The position numbers and the translations under genes were made by a program. A DNA stretch of 64,000 nt from positions 1-64,000 of the forward strand of contig CAZMLE010000005.1 of assembly GCA_964567045.1 (NCBI GenBank), read 5' to 3'. The notes below the pieces were generated by a model, which was not told where the DNA came from, ran no database searches, and saw only the letters and a program-made list of their open reading frames with translations. Source of the stretch: JAFNGF01 sp964567045 (lineage in GTDB: Bacteria > Planctomycetota > Phycisphaerae > Sedimentisphaerales > Anaerobacaceae). Shown one piece after another: positions 1 through 9,146 of the stretch. Numbering within the stretch: the stretch's first letter is position 1; every line of letters begins with the position of its first letter.

Positions 1-357
1 GATATTTACGAGAATCTCCAGACATTCACGGTCGCAGAGCTTGACGACAAGGTGGCGGGATGCTGTGCATTGGAGGTCATCTGGTCGGACCTGGCGGAGA
101 TAAAATCGCTGGCGGTAGACCAGGCCAACACAGACAAGGGAATCGGCACAATGTTAGTATCGGCAGCCGTAGAACAGGCACATCTGCTCGGCGTGCCGCG
201 GGTCTTTGCCCTGACGCTAAAGCCGGAGTTTTTTGAAAAGTTCGGCTTTGAGGTGATTGATAAAGAGACGCTGCCCATGAAGGTCTGGAGCGATTGTGCC
301 AGGTGCCCAAAGCAGCAGAAGTGCGACGAAATTGCAGTAATAAGAAAAGTGAGCTAA
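1..357 (+). CDS. GNAT-family N-acetyltransferase, 5' end missing
   Basis: The reading frame is open from base 1, so the gene starts upstream of the window and only about 118 C-terminal residues are visible. It has the acetyl-CoA binding pattern of GNAT enzymes (SLAVDQANTDKGIGTMLV). The tail has a WSDCARCPKQQKCDE segment, a Cys-rich ending I associate with ArgA-like amino-acid N-acetyltransferases. A role in acetylating glutamate or a related amino acid for arginine synthesis is an inference from that resemblance. It converges with the minus-strand permease, with a palindromic terminator-like sequence between them. Confidence 0.8.
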   Translation, partial: DIYENLQTFTVAELDDKVAGCCALEVIWSDLAEIKSLAVDQANTDKGIGTMLVSAAVEQAHLLGVPRVFALTLKPEFFEKFGFEVIDKETLPMKVWSDCARCPKQQKCDEIAVIRKVS

Positions 358-374
358 AGTGAACTAAAATTCGG

Positions 375-439
375 AGTGCCTAAAATTTTTGATTGCCTAT
401 AACTTTAGGTCACTTTAGGCACTTATTATTTTAGGCACT
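375..439. terminator. Bidirectional terminator-like palindrome
   Basis: A perfect 12-bp inverted repeat (AGTGCCTAAAAT at 375-386, its complement at 428-439) lies between two convergent genes. Further copies of TTTAGG and CACTTTAGGC sit in the loop. A-rich and T-rich flanks occur on both sides, so it could terminate transcription in both directions. The function is inferred from position and symmetry. Confidence 0.5.
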
Positions 440-441
440 TT

Positions 442-1404
442 TCATCCTACTTGTCGTCGCTGGAACAGCGCGATAGCCAACGCGAGAATGGCTGCTGTGT
501 AGCACAAAGCGTACGAAACGCTGATGAGGATATATTTAAGAGGCACCGTGCTGCCCTCATAAATGGCGTCGCTAATCCAGAATATCTGAAGATTAGGGAC
601 CAGAAAGCGGCCTATCTTGGCCCACAAGTGCGTTTCTGCAAACCTGCCGAACGCATAGTCACTAACCAGGCCCAACAAAAAAACGCCCACACAAGCCGAC
701 AGCGTTACCGCTATGTTGAACCTGGCAGATAACGCCAGCGCCAGCGCGGCGATTATGATCGCGGCCAGCAGCAGTAACACCGCTCCGTAAATATCCACCG
801 CGTTGAAGCCGTTTCCTTTCGGGTTGAACTGCCAGTTCCGGTCGATAAGAGCCAGGAAAATTATGCCCAGAGTGGCTAATATCGCCCCCAAAACTATGGC
901 TGTAGAAGAGAATTTCCAGTCGTAAGCGTAGTTGAAAAAGGCACTTAGTAGAACCGCTGTGCCGACGACTGTTGCGGCTGTGCCGATCACCGTCCAGTCG
1001 TGCGTGTCGCGAGCCGTTTCAAGGACCCCGTGCCGGATGGCCATCAGTAGGGCAATCGTGCAGATATAATGCGCCAGAGCCACTGCCGCGACAACGCCGA
1101 GGAATTTTGCCAGGATGAATATAGGACGTTGGACCGGTTTGCTCAGAACCGTAGTTATGGTCTTGCTCTCTATTTCCTCGGCCACAGCGCCGGAGGCGGA
1201 AAATATTGCTATGAACAAGCAGGTTAAAAAGAGCGTAGATAGACCTATCTCGCGTAAGAGTTTGTTGTCGTCACTCATCGTATACATGGTCAGCGATGGG
1301 CTTATGAAGAATAGTAGTAGGGCGGTAGTGAGGATGACGGCATAGACGGGCTGCCTGAGTGTTTCTGTGAAAGTGTTCTTAGCTATAGTAAATACTTTAT
1401 GCAC
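442..1404 (-). CDS. ABC-2 type transporter permease
   Basis: A 320-residue integral membrane protein with about six hydrophobic segments, at roughly residues 20-40, 58-78, 105-125, 145-190, 215-250 and 290-315. The start (MHKVFTIAKNTFTETLRQP) and the segment EEIESKTITTVLSKPVQRP are typical of ABC-2 permeases that work with a separate ATPase. It resembles the permease at 9139-10506 at its N-terminus (AIAKNT) and at the SKP/TKP turn, so the two are probably distant paralogs. No ATPase gene lies beside it on this strand. It may share the one at 7890-9146 or one outside the window. Substrate unknown. Confidence 0.8.
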   Translation of the reverse strand: MHKVFTIAKNTFTETLRQPVYAVILTTALLLFFISPSLTMYTMSDDNKLLREIGLSTLFLTCLFIAIFSASGAVAEEIESKTITTVLSKPVQRPIFILAKFLGVVAAVALAHYICTIALLMAIRHGVLETARDTHDWTVIGTAATVVGTAVLLSAFFNYAYDWKFSSTAIVLGAILATLGIIFLALIDRNWQFNPKGNGFNAVDIYGAVLLLLAAIIIAALALALSARFNIAVTLSACVGVFLLGLVSDYAFGRFAETHLWAKIGRFLVPNLQIFWISDAIYEGSTVPLKYILISVSYALCYTAAILALAIALFQRRQVG

Positions 1405-1604
1405 GTTTGGCGAATCTCAAAAGACTTACACGGCCCTGCATTTTGGCTTCGTTCGGTTACCTCATTTTTCGCAGTCGTCTCTGTACTTATGCGCGGTTCA
1501 TTGTTTATATTACAGGGCCAGGACTTTGTAAAGGGCTACACATTGATACTGCGTTTGTAGCTTTTTGTTCGGGGCTCAACACGCAGACGAAACTGGTATA
1601 GAAA

Positions 1605-3668
1605 ATGGCAGTATCATCCAAACGCGCTGAATACATCGCTGTGCTGTCTCTGGTCCTGAGCGTTGTCTTTTTTGGCATTGCCTTTTTCATAGGTCGATGG
1701 AGCGGGTTCTTCGCCGTATCTGCGGTTAGCTGGCTGATGCTGTCGGCTGCGCTGATTTGGCTTGTCCTGACAATCCAGTTCCACCAGCGGGTGTTGGCTG
1801 AGCAGGAAAAACTCGATACGGCCCAGTTGGCCAAGGCCGAACGAGGCCCGAGAATATTTCAAGCCGAAGGCGAACACGCGACCTTGTTTGCCGCGGCACA
1901 ACGGCGACTTGAGATCCTGGAAAAATGGTTCATTCCTATCTTTGCCGCTCTAATAGCGACATATCAGACAGCCATCGGGCTGTATCTGCTTACCTCAATT
2001 CAAGCTGAATCTGAGGTCCAGTTGAAACAGCCGCTGCTGTGCGCGGTTTTTATGACCGGCATAGCATTCCTCTCATTCTTGGTTAGCCGCTACGCCACGG
2101 GCATGTCGGCGCAGCTCCAGTGGAAACCTCTGCGAGCCGGCGGCAGTTGTCTGCTGGGAATAGCGGTACTATGCTTCGCTCTGGCGGTAGGCCTGGCGCT
2201 GGTCCCGCTGGATTTTCGCTTCTGCCTCGATGCGGTCGGCTGGGTCATTCCCATTTTGCTCGTTGTTCTTGGCGTGGAAACCGCTCTTAACGTGGTGCTG
2301 GACATATATCGTCCGAGGCTGAAAGACCAGTACAGCAGGACCGCTTTTGACAGCCGGCTGCTTGGGCTGATAAATGAGCCGGGCGCAATATTCCGCACCG
2401 CAGCCAGCGCGATTGATTATCAGTTTGGCTTTCAAGTCTCTCAAACCTGGTTCTATAAGCTGCTGGAAAAGGCAATTGTGCCGCTGGTTCTGTTCGCTGC
2501 TATTACGCTGTACCTATTGAGCTGTCTGGTAGTAGTGGCGCCGGACGAAGAAGCAATCGTAGAGCATTTTGGCAATCCGGTGGACCGAGCCGGCCAGGTC
2601 AGACACATCGGGCCCGGATTGTCGTTCAAATGGCCCTGGCCTATGGATGTTGTCCACAAGCGCGCAACCAAAAGAATCTCAGAAATAAGTGTAGGTTTTG
2701 TCCCCAAGCCCGAACAGAGGGGCGAAAGGGTCGGCTATGGGCCTTTACTGTGGGGCAAGACTCACTACGAAAAGGAGTACGAGCTGCTTGTAGCCAGCGA
2801 ACAAACGGGCATCGCTTCTGCTGAGGGAGCTGTGCCGGTCAGTCTGGTTATGGCTGCCGTGCCCGTTCAATACAGGATAAAAGACCTCTATTCTTTCATC
2901 TACAACCACAATGAGCCTGAGAAGCTGCTTGAGTCGATTTGTTATCGTGAGCTTACCAAGTTTGCCGCCAGCGCCAAGATTGAAGTAGATAGCGAGGCAG
3001 ACCTGGAACATAGCCTGCTTGGGGCAGGCAGAGCCGAGGCCAAAAAGGTTCTGACTGAGAATATCCAGGCCGCAGCAGATGGTGCCGGCTTGGGTATTGA
3101 AATCGTATTTCTAGGTCTACAGGGCCTCCACCCGCCGCCAGACGTTGCAGCGGATTATCAAAAAGTCATCGGAGCAGTACAACAAAAACAGGCACTGATA
3201 CTTAACGCCCATGCGGAACGAAATAGAGGCTTGAGCACTCTTGTAGGCTCGGTAAAAGATGCCGAACAACTCTATGACCTGGCAGCCAAGTACCAAAAGG
3301 CTGAAGGGGGCAGCGATTCGGAGCAGCTCGAAAAACTCGGCAAGGATTTGGATTCGGCCTTCGCACAGGCTAAGGGCGATATATTTTCAAGGTTGACAGA
3401 GGCACAAAGTTATGCCTTTGAAAAAGCAATACTGGCTAAGGCAACCGGCGAGCGCTTTGCCAGCCAGGTTAAGGCGTACCGGGCAGCCAAAGAAATATAT
3501 AAACGCGAGCCAAGACTAATGGCTTTGGAAAAAGCCCTGCCTAAGATACGAAAATTCGTCGTAGTCGCCGATCCCAATGACGAGCAAGTGTTCATAATCG
3601 ACCTGCAGGAAAAACAAACACCAAGTGCGTATGATCTGGCAGGGCTACCGGAGAGCAGCGAAAAATGA
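1605..3668 (+). CDS. Polytopic SPFH/band 7 membrane protein (HflK-like)
   Basis: A 687-residue protein. The first ~310 residues hold about seven hydrophobic segments, which is unusual for HflK, normally anchored by one helix. The last segment (about 290-312) leads into an SPFH domain with the expected APDEEAIVEHFGNPV and GPGLSFKWPWPMD. The C-terminal third is helical and rich in Ala, Glu and Lys. SPFH proteins assemble membrane-associated rings and can control FtsH-type proteases; that is family knowledge, not shown here. The stop overlaps the start of the next SPFH gene by 4 bases, so translation is probably coupled. No FtsH gene is in the window. Confidence 0.8.
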   Translation: MAVSSKRAEYIAVLSLVLSVVFFGIAFFIGRWSGFFAVSAVSWLMLSAALIWLVLTIQFHQRVLAEQEKLDTAQLAKAERGPRIFQAEGEHATLFAAAQRRLEILEKWFIPIFAALIATYQTAIGLYLLTSIQAESEVQLKQPLLCAVFMTGIAFLSFLVSRYATGMSAQLQWKPLRAGGSCLLGIAVLCFALAVGLALVPLDFRFCLDAVGWVIPILLVVLGVETALNVVLDIYRPRLKDQYSRTAFDSRLLGLINEPGAIFRTAASAIDYQFGFQVSQTWFYKLLEKAIVPLVLFAAITLYLLSCLVVVAPDEEAIVEHFGNPVDRAGQVRHIGPGLSFKWPWPMDVVHKRATKRISEISVGFVPKPEQRGERVGYGPLLWGKTHYEKEYELLVASEQTGIASAEGAVPVSLVMAAVPVQYRIKDLYSFIYNHNEPEKLLESICYRELTKFAASAKIEVDSEADLEHSLLGAGRAEAKKVLTENIQAAADGAGLGIEIVFLGLQGLHPPPDVAADYQKVIGAVQQKQALILNAHAERNRGLSTLVGSVKDAEQLYDLAAKYQKAEGGSDSEQLEKLGKDLDSAFAQAKGDIFSRLTEAQSYAFEKAILAKATGERFASQVKAYRAAKEIYKREPRLMALEKALPKIRKFVVVADPNDEQVFIIDLQEKQTPSAYDLAGLPESSEK

Positions 3669-4585
3669 AAAGTATAGCTATCACAATCTTTACCATATTG
3701 ATAGTTGCCGTGATGGGTGTGTACCTTGTTTCATTTCAGGTAAGAGAAATAGAGTCGGCTCTGGTAAGCACTTTTGGCAAGCCGACACGTGAAATCACCG
3801 AGCCCGGCTGGTACTTCAAATGGCCTGCTCCCATTCAACGAGTCCACAAATTCGACTCGCGGATGATGGTCTTTGAAGCCGACCTGGGCGAGACCACCAC
3901 TAAGGGAGCTGTGCCGATCATCGTGAACACTTACGTGGTCTGGAAAATCGCCGAGCCGCTGAGGTTTTTCAATGCTGTCGGCACTATTAAGGACGCCAAG
4001 AGTAAATTGTACGGGCACATCAGCGACACGCAAAATAGAGCCATTGGCCGACACACATTCGGCGAGTTCGTAAACAGCGACCCCTCGAAAATACAATTCA
4101 AGCAAATTGAGGAGGAGATGCTCGCCGATCTTAAACCAGCCGTCAGAGATGCCTACGGCATCGAAATCAAAACCCTCGGCATAAAACAGTTGAAACTCAG
4201 TGCCGATGTCAGCAAAAGTGTTTTTGAGCGAATGAAGGCTGAAAGAAACCGCAAAACCGAGGAAACGATCACGCAGGGAAACGCTGAGGCGACCAAGGTA
4301 AAAAGCGATGCCGATTCAAAGACCAGAATCCTGCTTGCTGCGGCAGAGGCAAGGGCAAAGGCGATCCGCGGCCAGGGTGACGCTAAAGCCGCAGAATATT
4401 ACAAAATGCTGGAAGAAGAACCTAAGCTGGCGATATTCTTGCGGAACATCGAGGCCCTTGAAGAGATGCTGAAGGAAAGGACTACGATTGTCATACCTGC
4501 TGATTCAGAGCCTTTCAAGCTGCTTAAGGAAATGCCTGACTTTGAAGCCGGCGAACAGACTAAAGAAATAGCCCCCTCTAAATAA
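3665..4585 (+). CDS. hflC: HflC-like SPFH membrane protein
   Basis: A 306-residue protein with one N-terminal membrane segment (about residues 4-24) followed by an SPFH/band 7 domain. It has the HflC-type start of the domain (REIESALVSTFGKPTREITEPGWYFKWPAP). A long Ala/Glu/Lys-rich helix (about 195-260) contains NAEATKVKSDADSKTRILLAAAEARAKAI broken by turns, as in HflC. Length matches the family (about 300-330). It lies between two other SPFH genes, and its start overlaps the upstream stop by 4 bases. Partnership with the HflK-like protein downstream is inferred from the usual pairing. Confidence 0.8.
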   Translation: MKSIAITIFTILIVAVMGVYLVSFQVREIESALVSTFGKPTREITEPGWYFKWPAPIQRVHKFDSRMMVFEADLGETTTKGAVPIIVNTYVVWKIAEPLRFFNAVGTIKDAKSKLYGHISDTQNRAIGRHTFGEFVNSDPSKIQFKQIEEEMLADLKPAVRDAYGIEIKTLGIKQLKLSADVSKSVFERMKAERNRKTEETITQGNAEATKVKSDADSKTRILLAAAEARAKAIRGQGDAKAAEYYKMLEEEPKLAIFLRNIEALEEMLKERTTIVIPADSEPFKLLKEMPDFEAGEQTKEIAPSK

Positions 4586-4598
4586 GACCGCTTTTACA

Positions 4599-5900
4599 AT
4601 GGCACAACAAAACTACAATAGTGACGAGCAAATACAGGCCAAGTCAGCCGGCGGCCGCGCCCGGGATGATCAGGACGCCGCCGCCAAGTCTCTGTCCGAG
4701 GCTCTGAGGGTCAGCTTTGTCATTCTAAAAATCATAATGATTGTGCTGGTGGTTGTATTCCTGGCCTCGGGCTTCAAAACAGTTGGCTCCGATGAGCAGG
4801 CCCTGGTTTTGCGGTTTGGAAGAATTCGAGGCGTGGGCGAGGAAAGAGTTCTCGGTCCGGGTCTGCATTGGGTATTCCCGTACCCCATAGAAGAGATTAT
4901 TAGAATCCCTGTGGCGAAGAAAGTGAATCTACCTATCAACTCATTCTGGTATCGTGAAACAACGCGAGACTTACTTGGCGAAGGCCCAAAAGAGAGGACC
5001 CCGGTGACAGAAACGTTGGATCCTGTGACAGACGGCTACTGCATCACACGAAGCCAGATGGATAGCGGCGATGTCACAATCGCATCGGGCAGCGACTACA
5101 ATATTGTCCACTGCAAGTGGCAGGTAACGTACAAAATTGACGACCCTGAGCTTTTCTTCAGGAACACTTATGTAGACTTGGAAAACATACCGGGCGGGCA
5201 GAATTACGCCGATGTTATAACTCAAAATGTCACTGGCCTGCTGGGACATATTGCCGGCGATGCGGTTGTAACCGCACTGGTCAACTATACGATTGACGAC
5301 GTTATGTTCGAGCAGGTTGCGAGAGTTACAGAGCACGTCAGAAAACTGCTGCAGGAAAAACTGGACAAGATAGAAAGCGGCATAAAAATTGTATCGGTAC
5401 AGATGACCGACAAGACCTGGCCTCGACAGGTTGACGCGGCATTTCAGGCTGCCATCAAGGCGAGTCAGGACAGCCAGAAGGCGATAAGCCAAGCCAGGAC
5501 TTACGCTGAAAAGACCCTCAATGAAGCTGCCGGGCCGGTCGCTGAGAAACTATTTACAGCCCTCCATGATCAAAATATGGGCCAAGAGCAGAAGGAGCTA
5601 TTGTGGTCGGAATTAGCCGGGGCGGCCCAGAAAAGAATCGACGAGGCACGGGCGTATCAAACAGAGGTCGTGGAGACTGCCAGAGCCAATGCCGACTATT
5701 TGCGACAGATACTGCCCGAATATCGCAAGCGTCCTGAGCTGGTTGTCCGGCAAATCTACTGGGATGCGATTCAGCGTATTTTTAACAATGCCGACGAGAA
5801 GTTCATTATTCAGCCAACCGAGCACGGCAAACACGTCCAGATTAGGGTTCTGGCGAACAGGGACCCAAAGATAAAGCCGAAGTCCGAGAAGGAGAAATAA
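4599..5900 (+). CDS. hflK: HflK-like SPFH membrane protein
   Basis: A 433-residue protein. A polar N-terminus of about 40 residues is followed by one membrane helix (about 39-60). The SPFH domain then begins with VGSDEQALVLRFGRIRGVG and GPGLHWVFPYPIEE, the HflK signature. A roughly 40-residue insert after residue 115, with TPVTETLDPVTDGYC, is not in the short enterobacterial form. The coiled C-terminal part (about 290-400) ends in a Lys-rich tail. It starts 13 bases after the HflC-like gene. Three SPFH proteins in a row suggest a mixed complex. Confidence 0.8.
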   Translation: MAQQNYNSDEQIQAKSAGGRARDDQDAAAKSLSEALRVSFVILKIIMIVLVVVFLASGFKTVGSDEQALVLRFGRIRGVGEERVLGPGLHWVFPYPIEEIIRIPVAKKVNLPINSFWYRETTRDLLGEGPKERTPVTETLDPVTDGYCITRSQMDSGDVTIASGSDYNIVHCKWQVTYKIDDPELFFRNTYVDLENIPGGQNYADVITQNVTGLLGHIAGDAVVTALVNYTIDDVMFEQVARVTEHVRKLLQEKLDKIESGIKIVSVQMTDKTWPRQVDAAFQAAIKASQDSQKAISQARTYAEKTLNEAAGPVAEKLFTALHDQNMGQEQKELLWSELAGAAQKRIDEARAYQTEVVETARANADYLRQILPEYRKRPELVVRQIYWDAIQRIFNNADEKFIIQPTEHGKHVQIRVLANRDPKIKPKSEKEK

Positions 5901-5940
5901 CCGGCGCCGGATACCTATACGCAATACGAGATACGAGACT

Positions 5941-7869
5941 ATGGCCCACGAGCATTTACATTTTAAGGAGGACATTGCCGCCGAGCACACGCACGGCAAG
6001 CAGGTGCGTGTAAGTATGGCCCTTCTGGGGACCTTGGCCGGTGGAATGCTGTTGATAAGTAGCGGCGTTGCCAGACTCATTTATGGCCGGACGAGTTTTA
6101 ACGCCGACTTTCTGGCAATGGTCGCTGCAGTGCTGCTCGGCGCACCCATTGTCCTGCACGCGGTAAGGAGCCTCATAAGAAAAGAGGCTCACATGGATGA
6201 ATTGGTGGCACTGGCCGTCATTGCCGCCTTTGCAACGCAGAACTATGTCGCAGCCGGTGTAGTTGCATTCTTTATGCTCTTAAGCGAGCTTGTTGAAACA
6301 CGCACCGCCCTGGGCGCTCGGGCGTCAATTGAGGCACTTATTAAATTGACGCCTACGAAGGCAACTCTCATCGACAGCACGGGCAGCGAAAGAGAAGTTA
6401 AAGTCAGCAGTCTAAAGCCCGGCGATTATATTCGGGCCCGGCCTGGCGACAACATACCGGCAGACGGCGAAGTCGCAAGAGGACTCAGCTCGGTCAATGA
6501 AGCCACAATAACCGGTGAATCCTTGCCTGTCGATAAAGTACCCGGAATGCAGGTCTTTGCCGGCACAAATAACCTCACCGGCGTACTGGATATCACAGTA
6601 ACCAAAGCGGGCAGGGACACCACTCTTGGCAAAGTGCAGTCGCTGATTATGCAGGCCGAGCAGACCAAAATCCCCATCATGCGGATAATCGACCGCTACG
6701 TCAGGTGGTATACGCCGACGATTTTGATGATTGCGGGCATTGTTTGGTTCTTTACCAAAGATGCCAACAGGGCGATCACAATACTGGTTATTTCGTGTCC
6801 GTGTGCGCTGATTCTGGCCACGCCGACGGCAATGGTGGCGGCGATTTCCGCCTCAGCCCGCCTCGGCATCCTGATTAAGAACGTCGCTGACCTTGAGATC
6901 GCCGGAAAAATCACCGCGCTTATATTCGACAAAACGGGCACAGTCACGACAGGGCGCCTGTACGTGACAAAACTGACGCCTGCCGAGAAGGTGGAGCCCG
7001 CTGAATTGTTGAGTAGCGCTGCCGGTGCCGAGCAGATGAGCAAGCATCCGGCGGCAAGAGCACTGCTGGAGGTAGCCAAGGAAGCAAACCTTTCGCTGCC
7101 GACTGTGGACAACTTCCGGGAAACCCCCGGAAAAGGTGTGACTGCCATCGTGGATTCGGCAAGAATCATCGTGGGCCGGGACACTTTTCTAAAAGAGAAC
7201 AGTGTGGCTACAGTCAACGTGCCGGACCCGGGCTTGCATGAAGAGCAGGGCTTCAGCACACTCTATGTGGCCAAAAATGGAAAATGTATCGGCTGGATCG
7301 GATTGCAGGATAAGACCCGGCCGGAAGCTCGCCAGGCGGTCGAAGAGTTGCTCAAAATCGGCGTCAAAAGAATGACGATGCTCACCGGCGATAGACAGGA
7401 GGTTGCCAACCGTGTCGCCGCTGAGCTGGGCTGCACGGACGTAAAGGCGCAGTGCCTGCCTACCGATAAGCTGCAAATAGTCGAGCAGGTCAAAAAGGAT
7501 GGGCATACCGTGGCAGTCGTCGGCGACGGCATAAACGATGCACCGGCACTGGCGGCGGGCGACCTGGGTATTGCGATGGGGGCCGCGGGCAGCGATGTCG
7601 CCATAAATTCCGCCTCCATTGCGCTGATGAGTGACGATTTGAGACGGCTGCCATATCTGGTGCGGCTTTCACGGAAAACCAGAGGGATTATCACCCAGAA
7701 CCTTTCCTTTGGAATCATATTTATTCTTCTTGGCGTGGCCGCAGCATCGGCAGCGTGGCTGTCGGCAATCTATGCCGCGGTGTTGCATTTTCTGGGGACG
7801 TTGATCGTAGTTTTCAATAGTGCTCGCCTTGTCCGCTACGGCGAGGAACTTGACCACGAACCACGCTGA
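5941..7869 (+). CDS. P1B-type heavy-metal transporting ATPase
   Basis: A 642-residue cation pump. All core motifs are present: TGES (191-194), the metal-binding CPC in the membrane (286-288), DKTGT with the phosphorylated Asp at 330, the SKHP motif with His369-Pro370 for ATP binding, and GDGINDAPAL in the hinge. There is no N-terminal HMA domain. Instead the first 20 residues carry a short His-rich stretch (HEHLHF and HTH) that could bind metal. CPC with an HP locus fits Cu, Zn, Cd or Pb pumps; I cannot fix the ion. It follows the SPFH genes by about 40 bases and probably belongs to the same unit. Confidence 0.88.
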   Translation: MAHEHLHFKEDIAAEHTHGKQVRVSMALLGTLAGGMLLISSGVARLIYGRTSFNADFLAMVAAVLLGAPIVLHAVRSLIRKEAHMDELVALAVIAAFATQNYVAAGVVAFFMLLSELVETRTALGARASIEALIKLTPTKATLIDSTGSEREVKVSSLKPGDYIRARPGDNIPADGEVARGLSSVNEATITGESLPVDKVPGMQVFAGTNNLTGVLDITVTKAGRDTTLGKVQSLIMQAEQTKIPIMRIIDRYVRWYTPTILMIAGIVWFFTKDANRAITILVISCPCALILATPTAMVAAISASARLGILIKNVADLEIAGKITALIFDKTGTVTTGRLYVTKLTPAEKVEPAELLSSAAGAEQMSKHPAARALLEVAKEANLSLPTVDNFRETPGKGVTAIVDSARIIVGRDTFLKENSVATVNVPDPGLHEEQGFSTLYVAKNGKCIGWIGLQDKTRPEARQAVEELLKIGVKRMTMLTGDRQEVANRVAAELGCTDVKAQCLPTDKLQIVEQVKKDGHTVAVVGDGINDAPALAAGDLGIAMGAAGSDVAINSASIALMSDDLRRLPYLVRLSRKTRGIITQNLSFGIIFILLGVAAASAAWLSAIYAAVLHFLGTLIVVFNSARLVRYGEELDHEPR

Positions 7870-7889
7870 CAACAGACCGGGTGCTAACC

Positions 7890-9146
7890 ATGCAATACGC
7901 CGTCGAGACCTTCTCTTTGACTAAGATTTTTTCCGACTGGTGGGGACGGGACAAAGTCTGTGCTGTTGACGACTTAAACTTGAAGGTGAAGCTAAACGAG
8001 GTGTTCGGCCTATTAGGTCCCAACGGCTCAGGCAAAACAACCACGTTGAAAATGCTGCTGGGTCTGCTGCACCCGACAAAGGGACGGGCAGTAGTTCTTG
8101 GGGGTGACGGCGCCAATCCTAAAATCAACGCCAGGATCGGTTTTCTGCCCGAAGAGTCGTATCTGTACAGGTATTTGAACGCCCGTGAAACGCTGGATTT
8201 CTACGGCAGGTTGTTTGCTCTGCCGGCTAAAGTGCGGAAAATGCGTATCGAAGCTCTGCTGGATATGGCGGGGCTAAAAGCTGTTGCAAATAGACCGGTC
8301 GGGACTTTTTCAAAGGGCATGGCGCGCAGGATCGGCCTGGCACAAGCCCTGATAAATGACCCGGACTTGTTGATACTGGATGAGCCGACCACCGGCCTCG
8401 ACCCTATAGGCACCAGGCAGATAAAAGACCTCATCCTGAAGCTGGCAGAACGCGGCAAAACCATTCTGCTTTGCAGCCATCTTCTGGCTGATGTCGAGGA
8501 TGTATGCGATAGAATCTCGATTCTCTATGGCGGCAGGATCCAAGCTGAAGGGCAGGTCAAAGAGCTCCTGCAGCAGACAAACAAAAGGCAAATCACGACC
8601 GGCGCTATCAGCGATGCTGCTGTCGAAAAGATAAAGCAGATAGTCCAGCAGGAAGATACCGAGTGCGTGGTAAGCTCTCCAATGGACAGACTCGAAACGT
8701 TCTTCATCAAAACAGTCACAGCCGCCCAAGAACAAGCCCAACCCACCAGCGGCGCGGTAAGTACGACCCGGCTGGGCGGTTTTCTGGTATCCGAAACCCC
8801 TGCGGAAGATATACTTGACAAGCTTGTGTCTGGACGAGTATCACAGCAGGCAACTCCAGAATCTCCATTAACCGACAGTGTCGTACCCGCCCAAACCCCC
8901 GCGAAAGCGGGGGCTGACAAACAATTGCTGAGTCAACTAACTAAGCCGGCCGAACCGGTCCGGCCCGAACCTGTCGACCGTCAAGAGAAGGTAGAAGCAG
9001 AACCGATTGAGCACAAAGCACCGGAGCACGAGCAAGTCAAAAAAAGTATCTTAGATCAGCTCACAGGCGGCTCGATAACTCACGATAAGGATAAAGAACA
9101 GACCGAGCAGGATAAACCACAGGCAGGGGACTCCGGTGATGCGTAG
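7890..9146 (+). CDS. ABC transporter ATP-binding protein with extended C-terminal tail
   Basis: The ATPase domain (about residues 1-235) has Walker A GPNGSGKTT, the signature FSKGMARRIGLAQAL and Walker B LLILDEPTTGLDP, followed by the switch His. It is of the type that drives ABC-2 exporters. Residues after about 275 form a long low-complexity tail rich in Pro, Gln, Glu and Lys. A palindrome at 8896-8917 encodes part of this tail (PAKAGAD), so the linker may have grown by repeat insertion. I chose ATG 7890 because GGGTG lies just upstream; GTG 7881 is also possible. The permease gene overlaps its end by 8 bases. Confidence 0.87.
   Translation: MQYAVETFSLTKIFSDWWGRDKVCAVDDLNLKVKLNEVFGLLGPNGSGKTTTLKMLLGLLHPTKGRAVVLGGDGANPKINARIGFLPEESYLYRYLNARETLDFYGRLFALPAKVRKMRIEALLDMAGLKAVANRPVGTFSKGMARRIGLAQALINDPDLLILDEPTTGLDPIGTRQIKDLILKLAERGKTILLCSHLLADVEDVCDRISILYGGRIQAEGQVKELLQQTNKRQITTGAISDAAVEKIKQIVQQEDTECVVSSPMDRLETFFIKTVTAAQEQAQPTSGAVSTTRLGGFLVSETPAEDILDKLVSGRVSQQATPESPLTDSVVPAQTPAKAGADKQLLSQLTKPAEPVRPEPVDRQEKVEAEPIEHKAPEHEQVKKSILDQLTGGSITHDKDKEQTEQDKPQAGDSGDA
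8896..8917. repeat. GC-rich hairpin element inside a coding region
   Basis: CCCCCGC (8896-8902), loop GAAA and GCGGGGG (8907-8913) form a perfect 7-bp hairpin followed by CTGA. It lies in frame in the tail of the ABC ATPase. The core resembles the hairpins at 10512, 41195 and 42764, which end GCGGGGCTAA or GCGGGGGCTAA. Confidence 0.6.

Noticed and set aside
4971..5492. Long minus-strand open frame inside the HflK-like gene
   Set aside because: It lies wholly within a strong SPFH gene, has no ribosome site or recognisable motif, and is best explained as a frame shadow.
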